In this document: positions 18,149 to 27,284 of the stretch, in pieces
Layout: every line of letters starts with the position of its first letter
Position numbering within the stretch: position 1 is the stretch's first letter
Source of the DNA: Pandoraea anapnoica
Lineage (GTDB): Bacteria > Pseudomonadota > Gammaproteobacteria > Burkholderiales > Burkholderiaceae
Reading direction: 5' to 3'
DNA: 64,000 nucleotides
NCBI RefSeq assembly: GCF_902459765.1
Contig: NZ_CABPSP010000020.1
Location: 1-64,000 of the forward strand
Position numbers and translations under genes: made by a program
Notes under the pieces: generated by a model
What the model saw: only the letters and a program-made list of their open reading frames with translations
Told to the model about the DNA's origin: nothing
The model's database searches: none

Positions 18149-18724
18149 ATGTCATCCGTTCGGGCCCAACTAGATCGAATTCGCGTCTGGGTTCGGCACC
18201 ACGCCGACCACTTCAGGCGAACAGACTTTTGGCCAGGCTGGGAGTTAAAACAAGCCGCGATTGTCCTCGCGGCTTGGGCGCTTCCCGCGATAGCTGGAGT
18301 CATCGCAACGGACTGGCTCAGTAGCCACCTGTCAGTCAAATATCTGCAGATGTCAGTGCAGGAAGGCATTGGGCCACATATCTGGAATGTCTTCGCTGTT
18401 CTTGGGATAATTTTTGCCGCTTTGTTGATAGCGGCCCCTCGTCAAAAATGGCTCGCGATCGCTGCATATCAGGTATTGCAGAACACATATGCCCTCGGCG
18501 CGTTGATGTTTGGGCTTTTGCTCGGCCAATGGATTTGCGTCACGGCTCCTGAAAACGACATTTTTCTTATCACGGCAACGAGCCTGGTGTTCGTCTTTGC
18601 GTTTTGCCTAAATTTCTCTATTTGGTACGTGGCGTTTCTCGTGTCGCCAGCCCGCTTGGATGCTGGCTTCAGGCATTCCATCGCTCAGATGAAGCCGCAG
18701 CTCCGCCTGCCGTCGCCTTCTTAA
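18149..18724 (+). CDS. Hypothetical inner-membrane protein
   Basis: A 191-aa protein with about four hydrophobic segments (roughly residues 34-55, 76-96, 105-135 and 143-168). A short basic N-terminus precedes them, and the tail ends in PQLRLPSPS. The ATG at 18149 has AAGGAA nine bases upstream and is preferred to that at 18131. I do not recognise the family. It stands alone between the autotransporter fragment and an insertion sequence. Confidence 0.65.
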   Translation: MSSVRAQLDRIRVWVRHHADHFRRTDFWPGWELKQAAIVLAAWALPAIAGVIATDWLSSHLSVKYLQMSVQEGIGPHIWNVFAVLGIIFAALLIAAPRQKWLAIAAYQVLQNTYALGALMFGLLLGQWICVTAPENDIFLITATSLVFVFAFCLNFSIWYVAFLVSPARLDAGFRHSIAQMKPQLRLPSPS

Positions 18725-19100
18725 TCTTGCTAATCGCGATGACTTCACTTTGCGTGCATCTGGATAAATAACTTGACCAGAACTCCGTCCGACGTTTTTT
18801 CAGAGGCTGTGGACTCATGCAGCGGCTTTGACGTGTTCTCCAACAACGTGCCGATACCGTTTGGCGTGTAACCACGGCGTGTAACAAGTGCGACGGGGGC
18901 GGTAGAACGCTGACGAATATGGCCGACGCTACAGGACGAGAATCGTGAGTAGTCGGCTGCCCGGACTTCCTCGGAATTCGAGGTTAGTTGCGCTAGGCTG
19001 GGATGTAACGTGTACCGTACTGACCTCCCCCCGAAAAACCGTAGCACCGAAAACTGGAGATTTCTGGCAAATTTGAAGCCCTGACGGGCGGGAGGTTTGC

Positions 19101-19394
19101 ATGAAGAAATCGAAGTACACAGAAGAGCAGATCGCGTTTGCGCTGAAACAGGCCGAACTGGGTACGACGGTGGCGGAAGTTTGCCGGAAGATGGGTATTT
19201 CGGAGGCCACGTTCTACAACTGGAAGAAGAAGTACGGCGGTCTCGGCGTTTCGGAGCTGCGCCGGCTCAAGCAGTTGGAAGAGGAAAACGCCAGACTCAA
19301 GCGCATGGTGGCGGACCTAAGCCTGGACAAGCAAATGCTGCAGGAGGTGGTGCAAAAAAGCTGTGAAGCCGGCCCGCAAGCGCGAGCTGGCTGA
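19101..19394 (+). pseudogene. IS407-like OrfA (helix-turn-helix), frameshifted end
   Basis: The Tnp OrfA begins MKKSKYTEEQIAFALKQAEL, with helix-turn-helix VAEVCRKMGISEATFYNWKK and a leucine-zipper-like LKQLEEENARLKRMVADLSL. Relatives end in QKKL-stop. Here the A run at about 19354 has six A residues where seven would give CAA AAA AAG CTG TGA, so the frame runs on for about ten extra codons over the OrfB start. Confidence 0.85.
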
Positions 19395-20203
19395 CTTCTT
19401 GATGCAGGCGTATCGGGTGAGCATCCGACGAGCAACGGCAGTGTTGCAACTGCGTCAGGCCACGTATTTTTATCGACCTCATCCCCGCGATGACCGTGCT
19501 GAGCGGCGGCGTATCCGGGAGATCGCCGAAACGCGAATACGTTATGGTGCCGAACGCATTCATGTTCTGCTACGACGCGAGGGCTGGCTGATAAATCACA
19601 AGAAGACGTACCGGATCTACTGTGAGGAGGGGCTGAATCTTCGGCGTAAGCGGCCTCGGCCTCGGTGTCGTGTCGCTGCCGCACACCGCATGGAGCGACC
19701 CGAAATCTCTACGGTGAATGCCTGCTGGAGCATGGATTTCGTGGCCGATCAGCTGTTCAACGGACAGAAAATCCGGGCCTTAACTGTGGTCGATAACTTT
19801 AGTCGGGAGAGCTTGGCGATCACCGTCGATTACGCCTTGAGGGCGGCCGATGTGGTGGCAACGATGGGGCCTGAAAGCGCTGCGAGGCGCCCCGAAACGG
19901 ATACAGGTCGACAATGGGAGCGAATTTATTTCTCATGCGCTGGATCACTGGGCGTATGAAAATGGCGTAACCTTGGACTTCTCCCGTCCGGGCAAACCCA
20001 CGGACAATCCGTTCATCGAGTCGTTTAACGGCAGTTTTCGGGATGAATGTCTGAATGTGCATTGGTTTCTGTCATTGGACGATGCCCGAGAAAAGATCGA
20101 AGGCTGGCGACAGGATTACAACGACTTCAGGCCGCATAGCTCACTAGGCGATCTGACTCCGGGTGAGTTCCGACTTGCCCACCTTGACGCCGGAGATCTC
20201 TAG
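19363..20203 (+). pseudogene. IS407-like OrfB transposase (DDE), frameshifted
   Basis: The integrase-core transposase reads in one frame to about 19866 (WSMDFVADQL supplies the first Asp) and in another from there (IQVDNGSEF with the second Asp, ESFNGSFRDECLN with the Glu). A one-base deletion near 19862-19870, after the AADVVATM segment, separates them. A fused protein would be about 280 aa, the usual size. As it stands the element cannot make active transposase unless frameshifting rescues it. Confidence 0.88.
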
Positions 20204-20236
20204 GCCAAGGTGCTCAGTTATCCGGGGGGGAGGTCA

Positions 20237-20288
20237 CTACGTGATTGGACTCTAAATCGTCGCGCTACTCAAATCGGGGGTGACGTCG
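20237..20288 (-). mobile_element. 52-bp terminal fragment of a second IS3-family element
   Basis: This stretch is the reverse complement of the first 52 bases (57738-57789) of the complete IS at 57738-58940, including its CGACGTCACCCCCG end. It directly abuts the right end of the IS407-like element. Confidence 0.9.
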
Positions 20289-20861
20289 CTCCGTCGTGCT
20301 CTCCAATTCTTGCAATGCAAACGAATGGACGTGAACGACATTGCCTGCGAGAGGGAAAATGGCCAGTGCTTGCGTTCGCAGTTGCACTTCACTGAACAGC
20401 CATTCTTTTCGTGCCATCCGTCCGCCGTAGATTGCAACCGATGCCGTCTGTTCATTCTTCCATGCGATCTCGAATGACCGTCCGCCAACTAACTCTACAA
20501 CCAGCGACTCCGCGACTATCGCCACGTAACGATCATTGTCATCCACGGCGTAGACATTCGCCGAGGCCAAGCTCAGTTCGCCAGCGGGACGTGGCTGGAC
20601 CGTGACCAGATTACTGGCACACGGCACAATCGATAGCCCGTATGGGCGAACGGGTCTCTCTCTTTCGGATGCTTCATCGCGTGGCACTCGGCCGCCCCAC
20701 ACCTGGATGGACGGCGGTCGAGGATCGTCCGCATGTTGCCGCCACGTGAACTCAAGCGATTGGCCATTGGAAAACTCGATGAGCAGTGAAGCTGCAGGCA
20801 CTCGCGAGAGTTGTCCACGGACATCCACCGCCAGTACATTGACCGAATTGTCATCTGTCAT
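20265..20861 (-). CDS. Protein with two tandem copies of one about 80-residue domain
   Basis: A 198-aa product. Residues about 7-90 and 101-180 are repeats: NVLAVD / NVYAVD, then SLLIEFSNGQSLEFTW / SLVVELVGGRSFEIAW, then IQVWGGRVPR / VAIYGGRMAR, then GLSIVPCASNLVTV / ALAIFPLAGNVVHV. The pattern predicts two small beta-rich domains. No signal peptide is seen. The ATG at 20861 has SD GGAGTG. The last about seven codons lie within the IS fragment at 20237-20288, so the natural C-terminus may have been lost, though both repeats seem complete. Family and function unknown. Confidence 0.65.
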   Translation of the reverse strand: MTDDNSVNVLAVDVRGQLSRVPAASLLIEFSNGQSLEFTWRQHADDPRPPSIQVWGGRVPRDEASERERPVRPYGLSIVPCASNLVTVQPRPAGELSLASANVYAVDDNDRYVAIVAESLVVELVGGRSFEIAWKNEQTASVAIYGGRMARKEWLFSEVQLRTQALAIFPLAGNVVHVHSFALQELESTTERRHPRFE

Positions 20862-20960
20862 TGTGAAACACTCCATAGTGGATCAGGCGATTAACTCGAC
20901 AGTCGCTCGCTCCAGCATAGCGGTATACCTTGTCCCATATCCTTACGCGCCTAGGATGTA

Positions 20961-21263
20961 TCATTGAGACGATGGAATTTTCTCGGCACACGGGGAGATT
21001 GCTTCTCGTCCCTTCAGCGCGCGTAGTTGCTTCCAACTCGAGCGGGGGCATGCTTGGGGCTTCTCTTCTGGCATACACCATACCCGAAACGTACTGACAC
21101 GTTTCTCGGCCAAACACTGATCGAATTTCTCAATACCCAAATATCTGGGTGGCAACACAGCAAGGCAATTTCCAGTGGCCGTCGCCAGTAATATCAGAAC
21201 AGGAACATGTGAACGCACTCGGTTGATTGCGCACAACATTAAGTACCGATTCACGGCAAGCAT
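20961..21263 (-). CDS. Small secreted protein with four spaced cysteines
   Basis: A 100-aa product. The ATG at 21263 has a good SD (GGGAGGT) and gives a signal peptide with the core VPVLILLATATGNCLA. The mature part has Cys in FDQCLA, VWCMP, PQACP and SPC, with the motif PQACPRSSWKQLRALKGRE. I associate this layout with small periplasmic proteins of Burkholderiaceae, with low certainty. Two disulfides are plausible. Role unknown. Confidence 0.6.
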   Translation of the reverse strand: MLAVNRYLMLCAINRVRSHVPVLILLATATGNCLAVLPPRYLGIEKFDQCLAEKRVSTFRVWCMPEEKPQACPRSSWKQLRALKGREAISPCAEKIPSSQ

Positions 21264-21856
21264 CTCACGACCTCCCCAACAAAAATCAAAAAAACGAGCC
21301 CTCGGAAATAGCGTTACCGACGCCATCGGAGGACTCGACGCCGCGTATAGCACCGTCGAAGGTTTCGTATTCACTATTTCCATGAACGACAGCATATAGG
21401 GTATGGCAAGCAGTCTCCAGGCCACTCGAGCTCTAGCGAATCGTGTTGATGTTCTAGACTAATTTTTTCGTTATCCACATTTTCGGTGGACAAGGCTGTG
21501 CATAAGTCATGCGAAGGCCGAGAAATAGGTGCTGCCAATCCGCTGCTCGTGAATTGAGCAGACGCGGATAAAGATAGGGGCGACATTGCGGGCGAGAGTG
21601 TTGGGCTTTTGAAAATGCGGCGTCTGCGTTTGAGTTTCGGTGCGGCATTTACGTTGAGGAGGCGTTGGGATGTCGACAGCGTAGAGCCAGCACTAGAATC
21701 GGCGCTAATCGACTGGTGAGAACTCGTTCACGTTCTCAGGCGCTGCGTCGAAATACGAACTCAGGGCGTCGAGCTGATGTGCCGTGTTGGGACTTGTCAG
21801 GATAGTCCCGCCTGGCTGCCAATGGCTGGGCTGACCCCGCTCTCCGGAGACGCGGT
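21264..21856. other. Intergenic region with two DnaA-box-like sites
   Basis: No gene is supported. The region holds TTATCCACA (21471-21479) and TGTGCATAA (21497-21505), inverted to each other, both fitting the DnaA box consensus TTATNCACA. A small inverted repeat TCCAC...GTGGA (21474-21490) overlaps them. Confidence 0.5.
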
Positions 21857-22177
21857 ATGCGCCGACTGGTGGAACTTGTCATTTACGGCTCAGTGATTTA
21901 TGCCCTGGTCCGGGTTGAGATACGCATTCTCGGTGAGAGTTCACCGCATTCTCCCATCGCCATGCCGACATTGGTGGCAAGTATCGCAAATGACTTTTTC
22001 CTCGCGCTCACAGTGCTCGGTGTGATAGTCGCTGTGGGACATTGGCTACGCGCCACGCTCAAGCGAAGGTACCGATCGACGTCTGAACAGGGACGGATAC
22101 TGAGCGCGCATTCGCAAGTGCCCATTTCGGACGAGCACCAAGGCTCTTTGAGGACCGAAGAAATACAGGATGCCTGA
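21857..22177 (+). CDS. Small membrane protein, two helices
   Basis: A 106-aa protein with hydrophobic segments at about 5-22 and 40-62, followed by a basic stretch (LRATLKRRYRS) and a polar C-terminal tail. The overall pattern is a two-helix hairpin with both ends cytoplasmic. The start at 21857 is preceded by only a weak SD. Family not recognised. Confidence 0.5.
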   Translation: MRRLVELVIYGSVIYALVRVEIRILGESSPHSPIAMPTLVASIANDFFLALTVLGVIVAVGHWLRATLKRRYRSTSEQGRILSAHSQVPISDEHQGSLRTEEIQDA

Positions 22178-22288
22178 GGCAGGCGTGCCCAGATGACGGC
22201 TCCTGTCCGACCACCACTTCCGTAGTATTCAATTCTGATTTTCGTAATGCTGTTCAAACGAGGGCATCCCTCGAGACAGGAGCGACAA

Positions 22289-24181
22289 ATGTGTCAAGCA
22301 TGCGTAGGTAATTTCTTTGGTCGGCTGGGCGCGCTCAGCGGTCTCAAATCTTCAAACTCCTTCTCGCGCCGCCGGTTTCTCGCTACCGCAGCGGGCGCCG
22401 GGCTGATCTTACCCTCTATGGCATCAGCTTACGCAAAGGGGAGTGGGGGTGGGGGAAGTGCTGTACAGATTGATTACATTTTCCGCGGCGGGCCGATCAT
22501 ACCGTTGGCGAGCAAGTCGACTGCGGACGGCCCTTTCCACGATTGGGCGGTTGCCGTAAAGGGAGAACGTATTGTGGCCGCAGGGCCTGAGAGCGAAATC
22601 ATGGCGCAGAAGTCCGCCTCGACCCAAGTGATTGATTTGGCCGGGCGCTCACTTCTTCCTGGCTTCATCGACCCTCATCAACACACCGTTACCGGCGCGC
22701 TTATTAAGTCTGTCTTCACGTACTGCGGATATAGTCCGATGAAGCCGGAAGCTCCCAAGGGCTATCCGAATCGAAAGGCGGTCATCGATCTCATTGCGAA
22801 GCAGGCCAGTCAAACGCCTCCGGGGCAGTGGCTCCTCTTCTATGCTTACGACAACCTATTGCAGGGCGATGGAATGCATGGGGGAGGGGGCGATTTTTGG
22901 ATGCCTGATCTGGATGCCATTTCCACTCAGCACCCGATTCTCGTCTATTACATCAACATGCATACCGCCGCGGGAAATAGTACGGCCTTCAAAGCGGCGG
23001 GCATCAGCACAAACACCGATGCTGGTGACCTGAACAAAAAGCTCATGGCGAATGGCGGGGGGCACTTCGGCCAAAACCCGAACGGTACGCCAAATGGGGT
23101 CATTTATGAAATGCCGGCGCTTGCGATGTTCAGCTCCGCAATTCCTCCGGAAAAGTTGACGCCGGAGAACGCGGGCGCGGCGGTCGCTGCCTGGCTTGCA
23201 ACAAATGCGTCGTACGGCAACACGTGCATCCACGAGGCCGGACTTCTTTTGCCAGGCGCCGGCGGAGACAACTTGATTGGCGACTACATGGCCGTGGCGA
23301 ACGAGGCGTCGTGCCGGGCGTCGGTTAGCCTGATGGTCGATTCGCCGGAGAGTCTTAAGGCTGCCGAGCCGTACAAAAAGTTTGGCTACGGTGCAAAGGC
23401 CACGCGTATTCCGAACACGCAATTTTCGATCTATGGCATGAAGGTGGTTGGTGATGGATCGAATCAAACGAGAACAGCTGCACAGCGAGCTCCATATCTC
23501 GATGGGACGAATGGCACCCCCAATTACACACCGGAAGCGCTTAAGGAGTTGGTAGCATCAGTCAAAGCTGCGGGATGGCCGCTGTTGATTCACTGTAACG
23601 GCAGCCAGACCATCGACAATGCACTTGATGCCATTGAGGCTTCATATGGCGCGCATCCTTCCTCGGGTGTCAATCGTATTGAGCACTGCACCATGGTGAC
23701 ATCCGATCAGCTTGATCGGATGGCGCGACTCGGTGTACAACCCAGTTTTCTGATGAACCATGTCTACTTCTACGGTGCGGCCTATCGTGACCAACTGTTT
23801 GGGCCTCGGCGTACTGTAGACATGGATCCCGCTGGCGGCTGTGTGAGTCGAAACCTACCGTTCACGCTCCATACGGACGCTCCGTGCTCGAACCTTGGAA
23901 CGCTCCAGCTTGTGCAGACGGCTGTGACCCGTCAGTGCAATATTGACAGCTCGGTTATCGGGAAAGCGCAAGCCGTCTCGCTGACCAATGCACTTCGAGC
24001 GGTTACGAATTTTGCGGCAGGGCAGATTGGCATGGCAGATGAGCTCGGATCGATTGAGGCGGGCAAGCTTGCCGACTTTGCGATTCTCGAGAGCGACCCG
24101 TACGCGGTTGATCCTACCAAACTCATGGACATCAACGTGAGCGAAACGTGGGTTGGCGGCCAGAAGAAATTTGCTGCTTAA
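22289..24181 (+). CDS. Tat-exported amidohydrolase (YtcJ-like, amidohydrolase_3 family)
   Basis: A 630-aa metal-dependent hydrolase of the amidohydrolase superfamily. The twin-arginine signal SRRRFLATAAG lies at residues 26-36, followed by a hydrophobic stretch ending SMASAYA, so export is folded, through Tat, to the periplasm. Metal-binding motifs in order: GFIDPHQHT (HxH), LLIHCNG, RIEHCTMV, and FTLHTDAP with the catalytic Asp. The C-terminal GSIEAGKLADFAILESDP is typical of the family. The ATG at 22289 follows SD AGGAG and is preferred to 22247. Substrate unknown; relatives hydrolyse amides or N-substituted compounds. Confidence 0.9.
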   Translation: MCQACVGNFFGRLGALSGLKSSNSFSRRRFLATAAGAGLILPSMASAYAKGSGGGGSAVQIDYIFRGGPIIPLASKSTADGPFHDWAVAVKGERIVAAGPESEIMAQKSASTQVIDLAGRSLLPGFIDPHQHTVTGALIKSVFTYCGYSPMKPEAPKGYPNRKAVIDLIAKQASQTPPGQWLLFYAYDNLLQGDGMHGGGGDFWMPDLDAISTQHPILVYYINMHTAAGNSTAFKAAGISTNTDAGDLNKKLMANGGGHFGQNPNGTPNGVIYEMPALAMFSSAIPPEKLTPENAGAAVAAWLATNASYGNTCIHEAGLLLPGAGGDNLIGDYMAVANEASCRASVSLMVDSPESLKAAEPYKKFGYGAKATRIPNTQFSIYGMKVVGDGSNQTRTAAQRAPYLDGTNGTPNYTPEALKELVASVKAAGWPLLIHCNGSQTIDNALDAIEASYGAHPSSGVNRIEHCTMVTSDQLDRMARLGVQPSFLMNHVYFYGAAYRDQLFGPRRTVDMDPAGGCVSRNLPFTLHTDAPCSNLGTLQLVQTAVTRQCNIDSSVIGKAQAVSLTNALRAVTNFAAGQIGMADELGSIEAGKLADFAILESDPYAVDPTKLMDINVSETWVGGQKKFAA

Positions 24182-24319
24182 CGGATGGCCGCTTCGCCTG
24201 ACGCATAAGCGGTCGGTCCCCTTCGTGCTTGCCCTAGTCAAGAGGGCGCGGAGGGGATCGCGCCGCATTCATTTTAGCGATCGATGAGGTCCACACGTAT
24301 ATAGGTGGAGGGAAACGCA

Positions 24320-24565
24320 ATGGAAATTTTGCGATACGTTGGCGGTAGCGTTCTTGCCGTGTCATTGATGATACTTTCGGCAGCGGCGTCCGCCAGTGAG
24401 TGCCATCTCGCCCGGACATATCGGAAGACCGAAGACTCGGCAAAAATTGTCAAGCAAGCGCGTCGCGCGAACGCTGAGCGGAATTGCCTGAATGCTGCGA
24501 GCAATGCGACTCCCAGCGGTAACCTTGCAGCCAAAACATCTCGTACCAACGAGAAAAAGCGCTGA
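24320..24565 (+). CDS. Small secreted protein
   Basis: An 81-aa product with SD GGAGGG and start at 24320. The signal peptide MEILRYVGGSVLAVSLMILS ends near ASA. The mature chain has two Cys (ECHLAR and RNCLN) about 31 residues apart, with a basic helix between and a Lys-rich tail. It could be co-transcribed with the amidohydrolase 138 nt upstream. Family not recognised. Confidence 0.55.
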   Translation: MEILRYVGGSVLAVSLMILSAAASASECHLARTYRKTEDSAKIVKQARRANAERNCLNAASNATPSGNLAAKTSRTNEKKR

Positions 24566-25128
24566 GTGAGGTATTAGCGTCTCGGTACACTTTTACCTCA
24601 TAGTCCCCCCGCCCCCCTCATTTCCAAGGGGAGTCTGAATGCACGTCCGAAAGTTGTGTTCGATCCTCTCTTCGCTGTCGCAGCGGTCTGTCAAGCGCCG
24701 CATGGCTTGGCGTCGCCGAACGCCGAATGATGTAACCAGTACCGAAAACCCTCATCATCGGGAGCAGATGTACGGAGACGATATTGGCCCGCGCAGAGGG
24801 AGAAGGTCACCATAAGGACGGTGCGAACTCACTGGCTGTGGCTTTCTCGTAGTTGACAAATGCGTGCGTGGCATTGTTCCGCGCGAGAACTTTTCCTCAA
24901 TTTCTGTCGCCTGCTTGGTCCGCTACAGTGCTACTGACTGGGGATTATTTCGAAACGTGAGGGTGGCGATTGAGTTTCCATTGCACGTCAGCGGCGTTTT
25001 TGGAATTCGATTGTATGGTCGGAAGCGCTGGGCCTACTCTGAGAGTGCCCAAGTGCCAGTTCCATCCCAAAAGGAGGGGGGGCAGCGCTGGTCGACCTTA
25101 TTTCTTTTCGTCGATTGCCGTGTATGTT
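24566..25128. other. Intergenic region, no gene found
   Basis: Only short frames without SD or domain are seen on either strand. C-rich runs lie near 24606-24617. No clear T-run terminator for the operon ending at 25129 was found. Confidence 0.4.
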
Positions 25129-26535
25129 TTACCAGTCGTCGTCTCGCTCAGACGCAGCGGAATCTTTCCCTCTGTGAGTAGATTTTCCCTTTCGCTGAGT
25201 GCCCGCGCTTTGACGTTGGTTGTCTGGCGGGGCGACGCTCGCAACTTGTTGGCGCAATTCAAGGTTACCGTCAACTAGCTCGTCGGGCGAGATCTTCATG
25301 TTTTCAAGATGCCCGTACGATAATGTTTGTGCCACCCTGTCAACGACGACGGTACAGCACTCTTGCTCTGTACGCCCGAGCATACGTCCGGTCTGAGGAT
25401 CTTTGATGGCCTTGCCCAGGGAGACGACTTGGTAAGAGGCCCCGACTTTGACCGACTGCCCTCCCTGACTGAGCACAACGTTTATGCCATCGCGCGACGC
25501 GATGCTCACCGGAAAGAGCTGAACCAGAATACTAGAGACGACTTTCGACGCGATTGAATTCTCGATCGAGCTCGTGCGCCCATCCGCGAGTTTGGAATTT
25601 TGATCAACGGGCGTCGTGTCGCTAAGCAGCACTTCGGATGTCGTGACATTGACCAACTGCTGAGAAATCGACCATTCTCCTCGGCCCCTGACTGCGCTTC
25701 CTTCGTCTAAAGCGTTGGTCGGCGAAAGCGCATTCAAGCGGCCAACCCACACAAGATCTGCGCCAACTCCCTGACCAAGCTTTGAAAACTGGTCAGGCGA
25801 AGCTTGGCCGTTAGCGATCCGCTCCAACTCCGCGTCAATTTCGGGGGTGGCACCGTGCTCAAGAACGATGAACCGGCCGCTCTGCGTCAGTGCGTCGGTG
25901 ATACGTTGGCGAACCAATGTCGCTTCTCGATTCAGTGCCGGTGTGACATTGCCGCTGATTCGGATGGGAGCCACGATAATTCGTGGGCGGCCTTCACTAT
26001 CCGGACCTTTGAATTTTGCGACGTTAGCCTCAATGACGGCGTGTATTGAGCTGTCTGAGGACGACTCGCGTCGGAGTTCGGTCACCCGAAAATCTGATAT
26101 CGCCCCCCGACTTTCCTGTTGCACCAACTCGGCGAACCCACTCGACTGCAAATCTACCATCGACCTTCCAGTCGAGACAGTTAGAGCGGCCCTAAATTGA
26201 GAAGATGCGAGATCCAGCGTCGTGCCGTTCACCTGCATAATGGCTTGTCGTAACGCTTGACTCAGCGCCTCATCTGGGCTCGCCCCTATACCTTCGGCGC
26301 GAACGTGAACGTGTGTTACGGTGCCTATGTTTGTTGCGGGAGCGGACGAATCACTTTGCGAAGTCGAACCAGATGCGGGCGCTGGCACGATAGCCGACAC
26401 CGTGACCTCCTCGCTGTGGTGGTTGAGTTTGTCACAGCCTGCTAGCGTTACAAGCTGCATTCCGACCGCCAATGCGACGGCAGTAGAACGCCAGGATCCT
26501 TGTGAAATCATCGACATGCCCGCGCCCGCGCTCAT
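25129..26535 (-). CDS. FlgT/CsgG-like lipoprotein, last gene of an exported-protein operon
   Basis: A 468-aa lipoprotein with lipobox LAGC (31-34) and Asp at +2. Domain 1 (about 70-190; VRAEGIGASPDEALSQALRQ, RVTELRRES) resembles FlgT_N/LPP20-type modules. Domain 2 (about 190-330; RPRIIVAPIRI, GADLVWVGRLNAL) resembles the CsgG-like middle domain. Domain 3 (about 350-420; INVVLSQGGQSVKVGASYQV, DPQTGRMLG) resembles the FlgT_C SH3-like fold. The same three-part order is found in the Vibrio flagellar H-ring protein FlgT, but no flagellar gene is nearby. The start overlaps the upstream stop (TAATG), so translation is coupled. The tail is basic and disordered. Confidence 0.75.
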   Translation of the reverse strand: MSAGAGMSMISQGSWRSTAVALAVGMQLVTLAGCDKLNHHSEEVTVSAIVPAPASGSTSQSDSSAPATNIGTVTHVHVRAEGIGASPDEALSQALRQAIMQVNGTTLDLASSQFRAALTVSTGRSMVDLQSSGFAELVQQESRGAISDFRVTELRRESSSDSSIHAVIEANVAKFKGPDSEGRPRIIVAPIRISGNVTPALNREATLVRQRITDALTQSGRFIVLEHGATPEIDAELERIANGQASPDQFSKLGQGVGADLVWVGRLNALSPTNALDEGSAVRGRGEWSISQQLVNVTTSEVLLSDTTPVDQNSKLADGRTSSIENSIASKVVSSILVQLFPVSIASRDGINVVLSQGGQSVKVGASYQVVSLGKAIKDPQTGRMLGRTEQECCTVVVDRVAQTLSYGHLENMKISPDELVDGNLELRQQVASVAPPDNQRQSAGTQRKGKSTHRGKDSAASERDDDW

Positions 26536-27203
26536 TAGAACTTTGCCGACAGTGCTGCTGTTGCGTCCTTCGGCACCGGAATATCCTGGCTGGTGGCGAA
26601 TGCCGCCGCCGTCTTCAGTGTCGATCCCAGATTGCTCACTTGTTTCGGGGTCTCTGACACGATGTATGTGCCGGTTGAAAGCTTTTTCGTCACAGCCATC
26701 TTATCCATGACGGACGAGCTCTCGAGTTGCGCCTTAGCTTCATTCGAGAAATCGGTGATCTTGCCATGCAGGCCCGCGTATCGAAGAATTCCGCTACCCA
26801 GATGTTGCATCCCCTCGGAATAGGCCTTCTTGCTTGACGCATCCATCTGAAGATTGCCGGCCTTGAACTGTTCCTGCAAGGCGATCGACGTATCGCTCAT
26901 CATCTTGTCGGAATCCTGCAGACTGTCTTTCGTGGCACCGCTGCCGAGGGATTCAGCGGTGGCCTTCGCCTTGGCGGAGAGCTCCTTCAGTCCGACGGCG
27001 TCAGCCAGATACGATTGTGCAATGAGGACCTCACGGCCGGCATCAGCATAACTCGAGACAAGAGCGGCTTGCGCCCCGCTTGCGTCGGCAGCGGGCGCAC
27101 TATTCTGCGTGCCGGTTGTCTTCCCCGAAAATGACGGGAACGCGTGAGCACCGTTCACGAGAAGCATTGCAACAGCAGCCGAGGCGAGGGTTTTCTTGAG
27201 CAT
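26535..27203 (-). CDS. Exported helical protein of the FlgT/CsgG-like operon
   Basis: A 222-aa product with signal peptide MLKKTLASAAVAMLLVNGAHA. The mature protein is rich in Ala, Ser, Lys and Gln and mostly helical (VLIAQSYLADAVGLKELSAK, IALQEQFKAGNLQ). The C-terminal segment reads TGTYIVSETPKQVSNLGSTL. No Cys or membrane anchor is seen, so it is a periplasmic or released protein. The ATG at 27203 is preferred to 27236 because it starts the signal peptide. It is coupled to the next gene by TAATG overlap and separated from the previous one by 81 nt. Family not recognised. Confidence 0.7.
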   Translation of the reverse strand: MLKKTLASAAVAMLLVNGAHAFPSFSGKTTGTQNSAPAADASGAQAALVSSYADAGREVLIAQSYLADAVGLKELSAKAKATAESLGSGATKDSLQDSDKMMSDTSIALQEQFKAGNLQMDASSKKAYSEGMQHLGSGILRYAGLHGKITDFSNEAKAQLESSSVMDKMAVTKKLSTGTYIVSETPKQVSNLGSTLKTAAAFATSQDIPVPKDATAALSAKF

Positions 27204-27284
27204 AAATTTTCCAAGGAAATGATGAGGGAATTGCACGACCGCCCATTGGTTAACCTAAGCGCTTGAAGCGGTCGAAGTTGGCAA

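Larger units (their letters stand above)
19021..20236 (+). mobile_element. IS3-family element, IS407-like, decayed
   Basis: Terminal inverted repeats begin TGACCTCCCCCC (19021) and end GGGGGGAGGTCA (20236), giving 1216 bp. OrfA and OrfB are both damaged by one-base changes. The flanks are GTAC on the left and CTAC on the right, so there is no intact 4-bp target duplication. The right flank is a fragment of another IS (20237-20288). Confidence 0.88.
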
